In this document: one piece after another, positions 18,560 through 26,323 of the stretch | How positions within the stretch are numbered: position 1 is the first letter of the stretch | Layout of the letters: each line of letters opens with the position of its first letter | Origin: Heterostelium multicystogenum | Lineage: Eukaryota > Evosea > Eumycetozoa > Acytosteliales > Acytosteliaceae | DNA length: 32,356 nucleotides | Direction: 5' to 3' | NCBI GenBank assembly: GCA_003667245.1 | Contig: RCNN01000257.1 | Location: 1-32,356 of the forward strand | Made by a program: the position numbers and the translations under genes | Notes under the pieces: generated by a model | Seen by the model: only the letters and a program-made list of their open reading frames with translations | Databases searched by the model: none | What the model was told of the DNA's origin: nothing

Positions 18560-19241
18560 CTAGTGGCCCATCAGCCAGTGCTGGTGCGGCCCGGGCAAGG
18601 TCCAGATGCCGAACAGCATGACCAGCAGGCCACCGGCCATCCGCACGCTGCGTTTGCGCAATAACGCGGTGACTCGATCAGCGGCTAAGCCCGTGGCCAG
18701 CAGTACCGGCCAGGTGCCAAGGCCAAACGCGAGCATCAGCACCGCACTGTCCAGCGCATTGCCCTGGCTGGCCGCCCACAGCAACGTGCTGTAGACCAAC
18801 CCGCACGGCAACCAGCCCCAGAGCGCACCCAGCAGCAACGCCCGGGGCAGGCTGGACACCGGCAGCAAACGGTTGGCAACCGGCTGGATATGCCGCCACA
18901 GGCCGCGCCCGAGGCTTTTCGATACGGGTCAGGCCGCTCCACCAGCCGGCCAGGTACAAGCCCATGCAGATCAGCAACAGCCCGGCGAGGATGCGCATGA
19001 ACATCGCTGCCGGACTGTTGGCCACGGCCCAGCCGGCCAGGCCGATCAGCAAGCCAGCGGTGGCGTAGCTGAGGATGCGCCCCAGGTTGTAGGCCAGCAG
19101 CAGGCGAAAGCGCCGACTGCGTTGCTCCTTGGGAATCGCCAGGGTCAGCGCGCCCATCAGGCCGCCACACATACCCAGGCAATGGCCGCCGCCCAGCAGG
19201 CCGAGGATCACTGCCGAGACCAGCAGGGGGCGCCAGTTCAA
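18560..19241 (-). CDS. TauE/SafE-like membrane protein of the cco cluster (one frameshift)
   Basis: An inner-membrane protein of about 226 residues with six or so hydrophobic segments: LVSAVILGLLGGGHCLGMCG, YNLGRILSYATAGLLIGLAG, MRILAGLLLICMGLYLAGWW, ALLLGALWGWLPCGLVYSTL, and a last segment with LLVMLFGIWTLP. The GGHCLGMCGG and LPCGLVY motifs, each with Cys, are typical of the UreH-like/DsbD-related branch found next to ccoS, where a role in copper handling or oxidase assembly has been suggested. An extra C near 18914 breaks the frame. Its ATG overlaps the ccoS stop by four bases, implying translational coupling. Confidence 0.8.
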
Positions 19242-19457
19242 GCATGGGGCGGATCTTTCGGCTTGGGCGGTTGTTCAGGGCCGTTGGCTTCATCGACGGC
19301 CGCCAGGTGGTTCGGGTCCTGGTCATCGAACAGCACGCTGTGGGCCGGGCCATCGAGGTCGTCGTACTGGCCGCTGTCCACCGCCCAGAAGAAGATGTAA
19401 ATGGCGATGGCAACGATCAACAGCGCCGCCGGGATCATCACGTAAAGAGGCTGGCAT
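19238..19457 (-). CDS. ccoS: CcoS, cbb3 oxidase maturation protein
   Basis: A single-pass membrane protein needed to insert haem b and copper into CcoN. About 72 residues: start near MPALYVMIPAALLIVAIAIY, one transmembrane helix with the family motif IFFWAVDSGQYDDLDGPA, then a polar Pro/Lys tail. The ATG at 19457 needs one base removed near 19448. Without that correction a start at an internal ATG (MIPAALL) would be forced. It lies 22 bp after ccoI and overlaps the next gene, consistent with a ccoGHIS operon. Confidence 0.88.
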
Positions 19458-19479
19458 CTGCACTCCATGCCCGCGCGGC

Positions 19480-21938
19480 TCAAGCCGGCAGCGGGCGGGT
19501 TACGGGGGCGGGGCTCACGGCTGGCGTGCTCGGCATGCGAGTCAGGCGCAGGGCATTGAGCACCACGGTCAACGAACTGAGGGACATGCCGATCGCCGCC
19601 CAGATGGGAGTGATCCAGCCGAGGGCGGCAAACGGCAACATCAGGCCATTGTACAGCCCGGCCCACAGCAGGTTTTCAATGATTACCCGGCGGGTGCGCC
19701 GGGCCAGGGTAAAGGCTTGCACCAGGGCGTCGAGGCGGTTTGACAGCAACACCGCGTCGGCGCTGGTCTTGGCCAGGTCGGTGGCCGAGCCCATGGCCAC
19801 GCTGATATCGGCGGCGGCCAGCACCGGCACATCGTTGACGCCATCGCCGAGCATCAGCACCTTGCGGCCTTCCTTGTGCAGCTGTTGCAGCATTTGCAGC
19901 TTGTCATCGGGGCGCAGGCCGCCATGGGCTTCGTCGATGCCCAGCTCGGCGGCGACACTGGCAACCATCGGCGAGCTGTCTCCCGACAGCAGCAACGTGC
20001 GCCAGCCGCGTGCCTTGCAGGCGGCGAGCAAGGCGGGCGCGTCGCTGCGCAGGCGGTCATCCAGGACAAACCAGGCCAGGGCGCCGTCGGTGTCGCCCAG
20101 CAGCAGCCATTGGCCGGCTTCCTTCGGCGAGGCGGGGAGGGCGCAGCCGCTCAGTTCGCAGACAAAACCCGGCTGGCCAATGCGCAAACCGGCGGTCACC
20201 GACGCGGCCTTCCAGGCCCAGGCCCGGCGTGCTGAGCACTTCATCCGCCGCCAACGGCGCGCGGCCGAATGCGCGGGCGATCGGATGTTCCGAACGTTGC
20301 TCCAGCGCCGCCGCAAGGCTCAGGCACTCGTCGCTGCCCAGCAGGCTCAACGGGCGGATCGCGCGCAACGCCAGGCGACCTTCGGTAAGGGTGCCGGTCT
20401 TGTCGAAAATCACCGTGTCGATCTGGTTCAGGCCTTCCAGCACGTGGCCGCGGGTCAGCAGCAGGCCGAGTTTGTGCAGGGTGCCGGTGGCTTGCCGTCA
20501 GGGCGGTGGGTGTTGCCAGTGAGAGGGCGCAAGGGCAGGTCGCAACCAGCATCGCCAGGACGATCCAGAACGCCCGTGACGAATCCAGCTCCCACCACAC
20601 CAGGCGCGATGACCGCAGCGGCGACCAACGAGCACAACAGGAACCATTGGGCGGCGCGGTCGGCGATCTCCGCCAGCCGGGGTTTCTCCGCCTGGGCCCG
20701 CTCCAGCAGGCGCACGATGGCCGACAGGCGCGTGTCGTGGCCCAGGGCGCGGACTTCGACGGTCAGCGCACCTTCGACGTTGAGGGTGCCGGCAGTGACG
20801 GCATCGCCGACCTGGCGTGGTTGCGGCAGGTACTCGCCGGTCAGCAGCGATTCGTCGATGCTCGAGTGGCCGTCGAGGATGATGCCGTCTGCCGGCAGCA
20901 CCGCCCCCGGATGCACCAGTACCCGGTCGCCCAGGGCCAGTTCGCTGAGCAGGAATCCGTTCACTTTGCCCGTCGGCACTCATGCGCAGGCACGAGGCTG
21001 GCAACAGGTTGACCAACTGCGCGGTGGCTGCCGCCGTACGTTCCCGGGCGCGACGCTCCAGGTAGCGCCCGGCCAGCAGGAACAGGGCAAACATGCCGAC
21101 TGCATCGAAATACAGTTCGCCGGTGCCGGTGATGGCGGTCCAGATTCCGGCCAGGTAGGCACCGCCAATGGCCAGGGACACCGAAACATCCATGGTCAGG
21201 TGGCGGGTGCGCAGGTCGCGCATCGCCCCCTTGAAAAACGGCGCGCAGCTGTAGAACACGATGGGCGTTGTCAGAAACATCGCGACCCAGCGCAGGATCA
21301 CGTGCAGCTCCGGGCTCAGGTCGATATTGAATTCCGGCCAGGTGGCCATCGTCGCCATCATCGCCTGGAACCACAGCAACCCGGGCCACCCCCAGTTGAC
21401 GCAGGGCCAGGCGGTTTTCGCTGGCCAGTTGTTCGCGGCGCGGTCGGCCTGGTACGGGTGGGCGGCGTAGCCGATGTGACGCAATTCGCCGAGCAGTTGG
21501 CTCAGGGGCAATTGCCCGTCGGCCCAGCGCACGTGCAGGCGGTGGTTGGACAGGTTCAGGCGTGCCTCGGCCACGGCGGGCAGGCTGCGCAGGTGTTTTT
21601 CGATCAGGCCAGCCACAGGCGGCGCAACTGATGCCTTCCATCAACAGTGTGGCTTCCGACAGGTCACCGTCGTGGCGCACGAAAGGCTTTTGCACATCGG
21701 CACGGTCATACAGCGCCAGTTCGTCCACCAGTTGCACCGGCAGCGCCTCGGGGTTGGCCGAGGCTTTCGCTGCGGTGCTGGTAATAGCTTTCCAGGCCAC
21801 CGGCGACAATTGCTTCGGCCACCGCCTGGCAGCCCGGGCAGCACAGCTCGCGGGGCTCGCCGAGGATCACGGCAGTGAACCGGCTTGCCGGGGCGGCACG
21901 GGCAGGGCGCAGTGGTAGCAAGGGGTCGGGGTGGTCAT
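19480..21938 (-). CDS. ccoI: CcoI/FixI copper-translocating P-type ATPase (frameshifted)
   Basis: An inner-membrane ATPase that exports copper for cbb3 oxidase assembly. The ATG at 21938 opens MTTPTPCYHCALPVP, and CCPGCQAVAEAIV follows, the Cys-rich N-terminal domain specific to this subfamily. A heavy-metal-associated domain has MEGISCAAC. Then come the transport-site motif TCPCALSLATPTAL (about 20515-20560), the phosphorylation site DKTGTLTEG (about 20390-20420) and the hinge MLGDGVNDVPVLAAADIS (about 19800-19860). About six indels (near 21893, 21760, 21625, 20978, 20600 and 20495) plus some in the nucleotide-binding domain scatter it over several frames. Corrected length is near 819 residues, as expected. 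A REPIN separates it from ccoH. Confidence 0.92.
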
Positions 21939-21952
21939 GGCTCAGTTCCGAT

Positions 21953-22059
21953 GATCGTTCCCACGCTCTGCGTGGGAACGCTTCGCTGGACGCTCCGCGT
22001 CCGCTCTTGTGACGCGGAGCGTCACGGGATGCATTCCCACGCAGAGCGTGGGAACGATC
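21953..22059. repeat. REPIN of the GTTCCCACGCTCTGCGTGGG type, inside the ccoGHIS operon
   Basis: Arms GATCGTTCCCACGCTCTGCG (from 21953) and its inverted copy ending at 22059 match closely. Each arm is itself palindromic, and further inverted pieces (GACGCTCCGCGTC and GACGCGGAGCGTC) lie between. It sits between the ccoH stop and the ccoI start, so the hairpin would be in the shared mRNA and could lower or stabilise ccoI relative to ccoGH. Confidence 0.85.
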
Positions 22060-22073
22060 AAACAGGTGACGCT

Positions 22074-22613
22074 CTATTTTTTCAGGTCTTCAGCACCCTG
22101 CAGCGGCTCGTCGCCCAGCAGCAAGTCCTTGTCATGGCTGACCTGTTCTTCTTCAAACATACGCCAGGTCCGGTCGCCTTCCACCCCTAGCAGCTCGACG
22201 AAGCGGCGGCCTTCGACCTTGTCGGTCACCTGGCCGATGTAGCGGCCGGGCTCGCTGTCGCTGCGGGTCAGGATGATCTTGCGATCCTTCTCCGGCTGGG
22301 TCGGCGAAATCAGGTTCAGCTCCAGGGTGCCGGGCCCGCTGTTGCCGGTCAGGTGCAATTCGACTTCGCCGGTCAACTCGTCCAAGTGCACCTTGGCCCG
22401 CAGTTGCAGAGTCTGGGCCAGCAGTTCGCGGTCCAGGGAACGGTTGATGCCTTTGCCGGCCTCGTAATAGTTGTCGTTGACCAGGTTGTCGGGGTTGTTC
22501 ACCGCGATGGTCACCATGGACAAGGTCAACGTCACCGAGCAGGTCAGGATCCCAATGATGATCCAGGGCCAGAGGTGCTTGTACCAGGGGCTTGCGGCAG
22601 TAGCTGCGGGCAT
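22074..22613 (-). CDS. ccoH: FixH/CcoH family protein
   Basis: A single-pass inner-membrane protein required for stable cbb3 oxidase assembly. It is intact, 179 residues. The transmembrane helix is near the N-terminus (WPWIIIGILTCSVTLTLSMV), followed by the family signature AVNNPDNLVNDNYYEAGKGI and a periplasmic beta-rich domain (LHLTGNSGPGTLELNLISPT). It starts 14 bp after ccoG ends. It is one of the few longer genes in the cluster without a frame break. Confidence 0.9.
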   Translation of the reverse strand: MPAATAASPWYKHLWPWIIIGILTCSVTLTLSMVTIAVNNPDNLVNDNYYEAGKGINRSLDRELLAQTLQLRAKVHLDELTGEVELHLTGNSGPGTLELNLISPTQPEKDRKIILTRSDSEPGRYIGQVTDKVEGRRFVELLGVEGDRTWRMFEEEQVSHDKDLLLGDEPLQGAEDLKK

Positions 22614-22627
22614 TGTTCGGCTCTCTA

Positions 22628-24047
22628 TTAACGGACTTGTGGGCCGATGAATCGGCTCTTGGCTTCAATGTGGACGCTGTCGTCATCGGCATCCCTGAGG
22701 ATGAATTTCACCTCGTTGGTGCTCGACGGCAGTTGTTCCGGTGCGCTCGACAACTCCACCGGCATGCTGAAGATTTCCCCGGCCGCTACCTTGATCTCGC
22801 GCCGGCCTTGCAGCTTGAGGTCGGGCAGGCCTGCGGCGTCAAGCACGTAGGTGTGGTCGCGCTGGTCCTTGTTCATGATCTTCAGGCTGTAGACGTTTTC
22901 GATCCGGCCCTCGGCGTTTTCGCGGTACAGCACGCGGTCCTTGCTGACGTCGAAACCCACCAGCGAGCGCACGAAGAAGGCGGCCACCAACAGGCTAATC
23001 ATCGCCAGCAGCACCAGGGCATAACCGATCAGGCGCGGGCGCAGCTTATGGGTTTTCTGCCCGGACAGGTTGTGCTCGGTGGTGTAGCTGATCAGCCCGC
23101 GCGGGTATTCCATCTTGTCCATGATGTTGTCGCAGGCGTCGATGCAGGCCGCGCAGCCGATGCATTCAATCTGCAGGCCGTCACGGATGTCGATGCCGGT
23201 AGGGCACACCTGTACGCACATCGTGCAATCGATGCAGTCCCCCAAGCCCTGGGCCTTGTAGTCGATACCTTTTTTGCGCGGCCCACGGACTTCGCCACGG
23301 CGCGGGTCGTAGGAAACGATCATCGTGTCCTTGTCGAACATCACGCTCTGGAAACGCGCATACGGGCACATGTAGATGCACACCTGCTCGCGCAGCCAGC
23401 CGGCGTTGCCGTAGGTGGCGAGGGTGAAGAAGCCGACCCAGAAATACGAACCAGCCATCCGCCTGGCCGGTGAAGAAATCGAACACCAGTTCACGGATCG
23501 GCGAGAAGTAGCCGACAAAGGTCATGCCGGTGACGAAGCCGATGATCAGCCACAGGCTGTGCTTGCCGAACTTGCGCAGGAACTTGTTGGCGCTCATCGG
23601 CGCCTTGTCCAGCTTGATGCGTTGGTTGCGGTCGCCTTCGGTGACCTTTTTCGCACCACATGAAGATCCAGGTCCACACGCTTTGCGGGCAGGTGTAGCC
23701 GCACCAGACGCGGCCGGCATACACGGTGATGAAGAACAGGCCAAACGCCGCCACGATCAGGATGCCCGACAGCAGGATGAAATCCTGGGGCCAGAAAGTC
23801 GCGCCAAAAATGAAGAATTTACGTTCCGGCAGGTTCCACCAGACAGCCTGGTGGCCAACCCCAGTTCAGCCACACGGTGCCGAAGTAGAGCAGGAACAAA
23901 CCGGCACCCCCGAGCATCCGCAGATTGCGGAACAAGCCGGTGAAGGCACGGGTGTAGATTTTTCTCCCGCGATGCGTAGAGATCGACGGTGTTATTCGAA
24001 TTTTTGGCAGGCGGGGTAACGTCATGTACCGGAATCTGGTTGCTCAT
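22628..24047 (-). CDS. ccoG: CcoG/FixG polyferredoxin (frameshifted)
   Basis: A membrane iron-sulfur protein that reduces copper for the cbb3 oxidase. The N-terminus is MSNQIPVHDVTPPAKNSNN. An ATG three bases earlier is possible, but the 24047 ATG is better spaced from GGGA. Several membrane helices follow (GLFRNLRMLGGAGLFLLYFG, FILLSGILIVAAFGLFFITV), then the conserved VWCGYTCPQSVWTWIFMW. Two 4Fe-4S clusters are bound by CIDCTMCVQVCP and CIGCAACIDAC (about 23130-23245). The C-terminal half is a periplasmic Ig-like domain. Frames change near 23965 (extra A in a run), 23850, 23655 and 23455. Corrected length is about 473 residues. A toxin-antitoxin pair lies upstream on the same strand. Confidence 0.92.
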
Positions 24048-24200
24048 CATTGCATCCCACGGCAGTGGAGATTTGCCTCGGCCAGTACGTGCCAGCCGGG
24101 GTCAAAATAGGGGTGTTGCAGTGGCCTAATGATACGCCCCTGATACCCTTCGACGGGTGCGACCTTTGGTCGCGTTGGGGGAAATCAATTGATGGTGTAC

Positions 24201-24214
24201 GTGATCTGGGTCAA
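24201..24214 (-). promoter_or_regulatory. Candidate Anr-like site upstream of ccoG
   Basis: On the minus strand it reads TTGAC-CCAG-ATCAC, eight of ten matches to the FNR consensus; TTGAC is a known variant half-site in Pseudomonas. Its centre is 160 bp before the ccoG ATG, implying a leader of about 120 bases. It is weaker evidence than the hemN box. Confidence 0.4.
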
Positions 24215-24254
24215 TTGACTTGTGAAGTATGGACGGTTTTTTTAGCCTTACCGG

Positions 24255-24665
24255 TCATTCGTCCCATGGATTGATCAGCGCGACGCCGCTGGATTGAAAG
24301 TCGCCAGTGTTGCGCGTGACCACTGTCAGCCCATGAACCAGCGCGGTTGCAGCGATCAGCGCGTCACTTTCGTTGGCTTGGTCTGGCACATGCAAGCTGG
24401 CACAGCGCAGGGCAACTGCTGCATCAATCGGCAGGATTCTGGCATCAAACGCCGGTATGACATGGCGCTTGAGCCATGTGCGCATAACCTTCCCCTGGGC
24501 GGGATCACGCCGCTCCATTCGCAGGACTCCTGTTTCCAGTTCCTTCAAGGTAATGGCTGAAATATACATCCGTGGCGCGATGACACTTTTGGCCCAGGCG
24601 ACGACCTTGGCATCGGCCTGGGGTTTGCGCAGTTCAGAGATGACGTTGGTGTCGAGTAGATACAT
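24255..24665 (-). CDS. PIN-domain toxin (VapC/FitB-like) of a type II TA pair
   Basis: A predicted metal-dependent RNase of 136 residues, intact. The N-terminal DTN motif (residues about 5-7) carries the first acidic residue. Further conserved acids are a Glu in the ITLKELE segment (about residue 42) and the Asp of the ESDALIAATA segment near residue 98. These are the usual PIN-fold metal ligands. The ATG at 24665 shares its first base with the antitoxin stop (TGATG), so translation is coupled. An upstream in-frame TTG is less likely. Base composition is less GC-rich than the cco genes. It lies between ccoG and a ccoP remnant, outside the usual cco order. Confidence 0.85.
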   Translation of the reverse strand: MYLLDTNVISELRKPQADAKVVAWAKSVIAPRMYISAITLKELETGVLRMERRDPAQGKVMRTWLKRHVIPAFDARILPIDAAVALRCASLHVPDQANESDALIAATALVHGLTVVTRNTGDFQSSGVALINPWDE

Positions 24666-24919
24666 CAAGTGAAGTCCACGGGTCGATGAGTGATCACGGC
24701 GCGTTCGGTTTCGAACTCGATATCTGCCGCTTCTGGCATCACCAACAGGTCAACGATGTCGGCATTGAGGCCTGTCAGTTTTTGGTAGTCCTCAATGCTT
24801 AGCAGTACATGGGCAGGCTTGCCCCGGTCAGTGATAAAAACCGGGCCTTGGCGGGCGGCTTTTTTGGCACCGCTTGTGTCTTGATTGAATTCACGGCTGG
24901 AAATGGTGGTGATGGTCAT
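24665..24919 (-). CDS. Phd/YefM-type antitoxin
   Basis: Intact, 84 residues. The N-terminal half follows the Phd/YefM DNA-binding fold (TTISSREFNQDTSGAKKAAR, then GPVFITDRGKPAHVLLSIED and YQKLTG). The acidic C-terminal tail (EAADIEFETERAVITHRPVDF) would wrap the PIN toxin. The ATG at 24919 is preceded by GGAGG with a nine-base spacing. It presumably represses its own promoter, and an inverted repeat lies upstream. Antitoxin first, toxin second is the usual order for this pair. Confidence 0.87.
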   Translation of the reverse strand: MTITTISSREFNQDTSGAKKAARQGPVFITDRGKPAHVLLSIEDYQKLTGLNADIVDLLVMPEAADIEFETERAVITHRPVDFT

Positions 24920-24948
24920 GGGGGCTAACCTCCGTATGGAGTACGAAT

Positions 24949-24964
24949 GTAGTCACGTTACTAC
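24949..24964. promoter_or_regulatory. Candidate operator of the TA pair
   Basis: GTAGT-CACGTT-ACTAC, a 5-bp inverted repeat with a 6-base spacer, 30 bases before the antitoxin ATG, where Phd/YefM autoregulation sites usually lie. A second short repeat (CGTA-TGGAG-TACG) is just downstream of it. Confidence 0.4.
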
Positions 24965-25036
24965 CTGCGGTTTTCTTGATCAATCTCAAATGTAGATGCG
25001 TTGCTGGCGGTGACGACTTTTTCGACTTGAAAACAA

Positions 25037-25075
25037 AACGGCCCCGCCAATCTCCACTGGCGGGGCGTTTTTTTT
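25037..25075. terminator. Terminator after the ccoP remnant
   Basis: GCCCCGCCA (25041-25049) pairs with TGGCGGGGC (25058-25066). There is a T-run on the plus side (25068-25075) and TTTTGTTTT on the minus side. It directly follows the stop of the ccoP-like remnant and probably was the original terminator of a ccoP gene. Confidence 0.75.
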
Positions 25076-25178
25076 CACCGCTTTTCCTCACACGGCGTCT
25101 GGCGGCTTTTCCCATGGGGCAGTCCGAAACATACGCCGCCAGCAAGTGCACCTTGCCGTTTCCCTTGCGACTTCCTGG
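25075..25178 (-). pseudogene. Remnant of a ccoP 3' end
   Basis: On the minus strand this stretch reads [12 protein letters not shown] and then, after a one-base correction, GLPHGKSRQTPCEEKR with a stop at 25075. The intact ccoP1 end reads [21 protein letters not shown] 29-base stretch (25127-25155) is identical to 26365-26393 in ccoP1, while ccoP2 differs at three of those bases. Similarity fades near 25178 and nothing upstream encodes the rest of CcoP. The fragment keeps its own terminator and lies on the ccoG side, where a native ccoP1 end would be expected. Confidence 0.75.
25127..25155. repeat. 29-bp direct repeat, copy in the ccoP remnant
   Basis: Identical base for base to 26365-26393, in the same orientation. 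The two copies lie 1.2 kb apart and bracket the HrpK-like gene. The motif encodes KVHLLAAYV on the minus strand. Confidence 0.85.
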
Positions 25179-25185
25179 TGTTGAG

Positions 25186-25550
25186 TAAGTAAATCAGGAG
25201 AGGTCTACGGGCCGGTGTGGTGGCGTTTTTATAACTGCTTTTTGCGCTGTTAAATAACCTACAACGATTGGTTAGGAAGCTGACGCTTCTGCGATATCAG
25301 TTCTTAGGCCAAACGAGCCTTTGTTTACACAGAATGAAACGTTTGTTGTAGGACCGCTGATCGCGTTATTGCCACGCAGGAAATGCCGACGTTGAGATCA
25401 AGTCTGGATCAGTGTTCGGCAATGTTTTGTAGCAGCGCGCAGCGTTACCACGATGAAACCTTTGATGAGCAATTGTTGAACGTTATGCCTAGGTCTCTTG
25501 CGCAACGATAAATTTATTTTGTTTTGACGTTATTCAAATCGAGGAAACCA
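25186..25550. other. Lower-GC upstream region of the HrpK-like gene
   Basis: No open frame with a credible start. The stretch is visibly richer in A and T than the cco genes. It holds the Hrp-box-like sequence at 25351-25378 and the ribosome site GAGG at 25541. I see no integrase, transposase or tRNA in it. Confidence 0.6.
25351..25378 (+). promoter_or_regulatory. Hrp-box-like promoter candidate
   Basis: GGACCG, 15 bases, CCACGCA. The HrpL sigma-factor consensus is GGAACC-N15/16-CCACNNA, with C tolerated at the fourth position, so one position of the -35 block deviates and the -10 block fits fully. It lies 172 bp before the ATG of a gene whose product resembles a Hrp-secreted protein. One degenerate match could occur by chance. 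Confidence 0.35.
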
Positions 25551-26249
25551 ATGACCATTCAACGTGCTAATGACACGCATAATGTTGGAGCCGTTCCACC
25601 ATCGGCTTCGACGCTGCCAGTATCCTCTGGCATCAGCGTAGAGCAATTCAGTAGTTGGAATGATTATCGGGTGGCCGACCGTCTACTCAGAAACTTTGAT
25701 AAGTATGCCGACCCTGCGCAACCAGACTACATCACCCGCGACTCTCTACGACAGGTTGCGTATGCCTCTGCGCAGAGTGGCTACAGCAGTGACGACATGA
25801 ATTTTGCCCGTTCGCTGCTGGAAAATCCTGTACTCATGGAGAAACTCGATGGGTACGGAAAGCATAAGCACGATGGCAAAATCGATCGTGAAAGTATCAT
25901 AACGTGGGTCAGAATATGGGGTTTCCCCTGGCCACGATGAGTGATAAAGAACTGGCGCAAAAGCTCCTGAAATGAATATGACACCTATTACCCGGAGCGC
26001 GGTTGGGGGGGGATTGATCGCAGGGAGGGTGTGACTTACGCTTCACTGAAGAACATCGCGGATGGGACGCGTCATGATCGCGGCCCAGATGAAGCGATGG
26101 TCGCGCGGGAAATCTTGAGTCGTCCTGAGTTAGTGGCACAGTTAGGACTGACGGATTGGTCTAAATCGGCTGATCGGGGGCGATCAACGCTGCTATTAAA
26201 AGAATGGACCAAGTGCATGAAGAACGGTAACGCCTCGTCCTCGGGGTAA
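25551..26249 (+). CDS. HrpK/HrpF/NolX-repeat-like protein (two frameshifts)
   Basis: About 233 residues after two one-base corrections (near 25907, and an extra A near 25971). The ATG at 25551 has GAGG. Two related repeats are visible. The first has VADRLLRNFDKYADP, then YITRDSLRQVAYASAQ, FARSLLENPVLMEKLD and HKHDGKIDRESI. The second has LAQKLLNEYDTYYPE, VTYASLKNIADG and VAREILSRPELVAQLG. The pattern of 'leader helix, N/EYD or NFD, Asp-rich loop, A-x-x-LL-x-NP-x-L' matches the repeat of type III translocator-like proteins HrpF, NolX and HrpK, which may bind calcium in the loops. There is no signal peptide. The N-terminus is Ser/Thr/Pro-rich, as in secreted effectors. Role unknown. Low GC and an odd location suggest transfer. 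Confidence 0.6.
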
Positions 26250-26276
26250 GTTGAGTTCCACCAATGCCCCATTACC

Positions 26277-26310
26277 AAAGCCCCGCGCAGCATTGGCTGC
26301 GCGGGGCTTT
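26277..26310. terminator. Bidirectional terminator between the HrpK-like gene and ccoP1
   Basis: A perfect 14-bp stem (AAAGCCCCGCGCAG at 26277-26290, complement at 26297-26310), 6-base loop, then TTGGTTTT on the plus side. It lies between two convergent genes, 14 bp past the ccoP1 stop. Confidence 0.9.
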
Positions 26311-26323
26311 TTGGTTTTAATGC

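Noticed and set aside
19244..21631. 795-residue open frame on the plus strand opposite ccoI
   Set aside because: It is a shadow. The minus strand has all P-type ATPase motifs once indels are corrected, while the plus frame is Arg/Ala/Gln-rich without recognisable domains.
24050..24274. Plus-strand 74-residue frame upstream of ccoG
   Set aside because: No ribosome site or motif. It overlaps the ccoG promoter region and runs into the end of the toxin gene.
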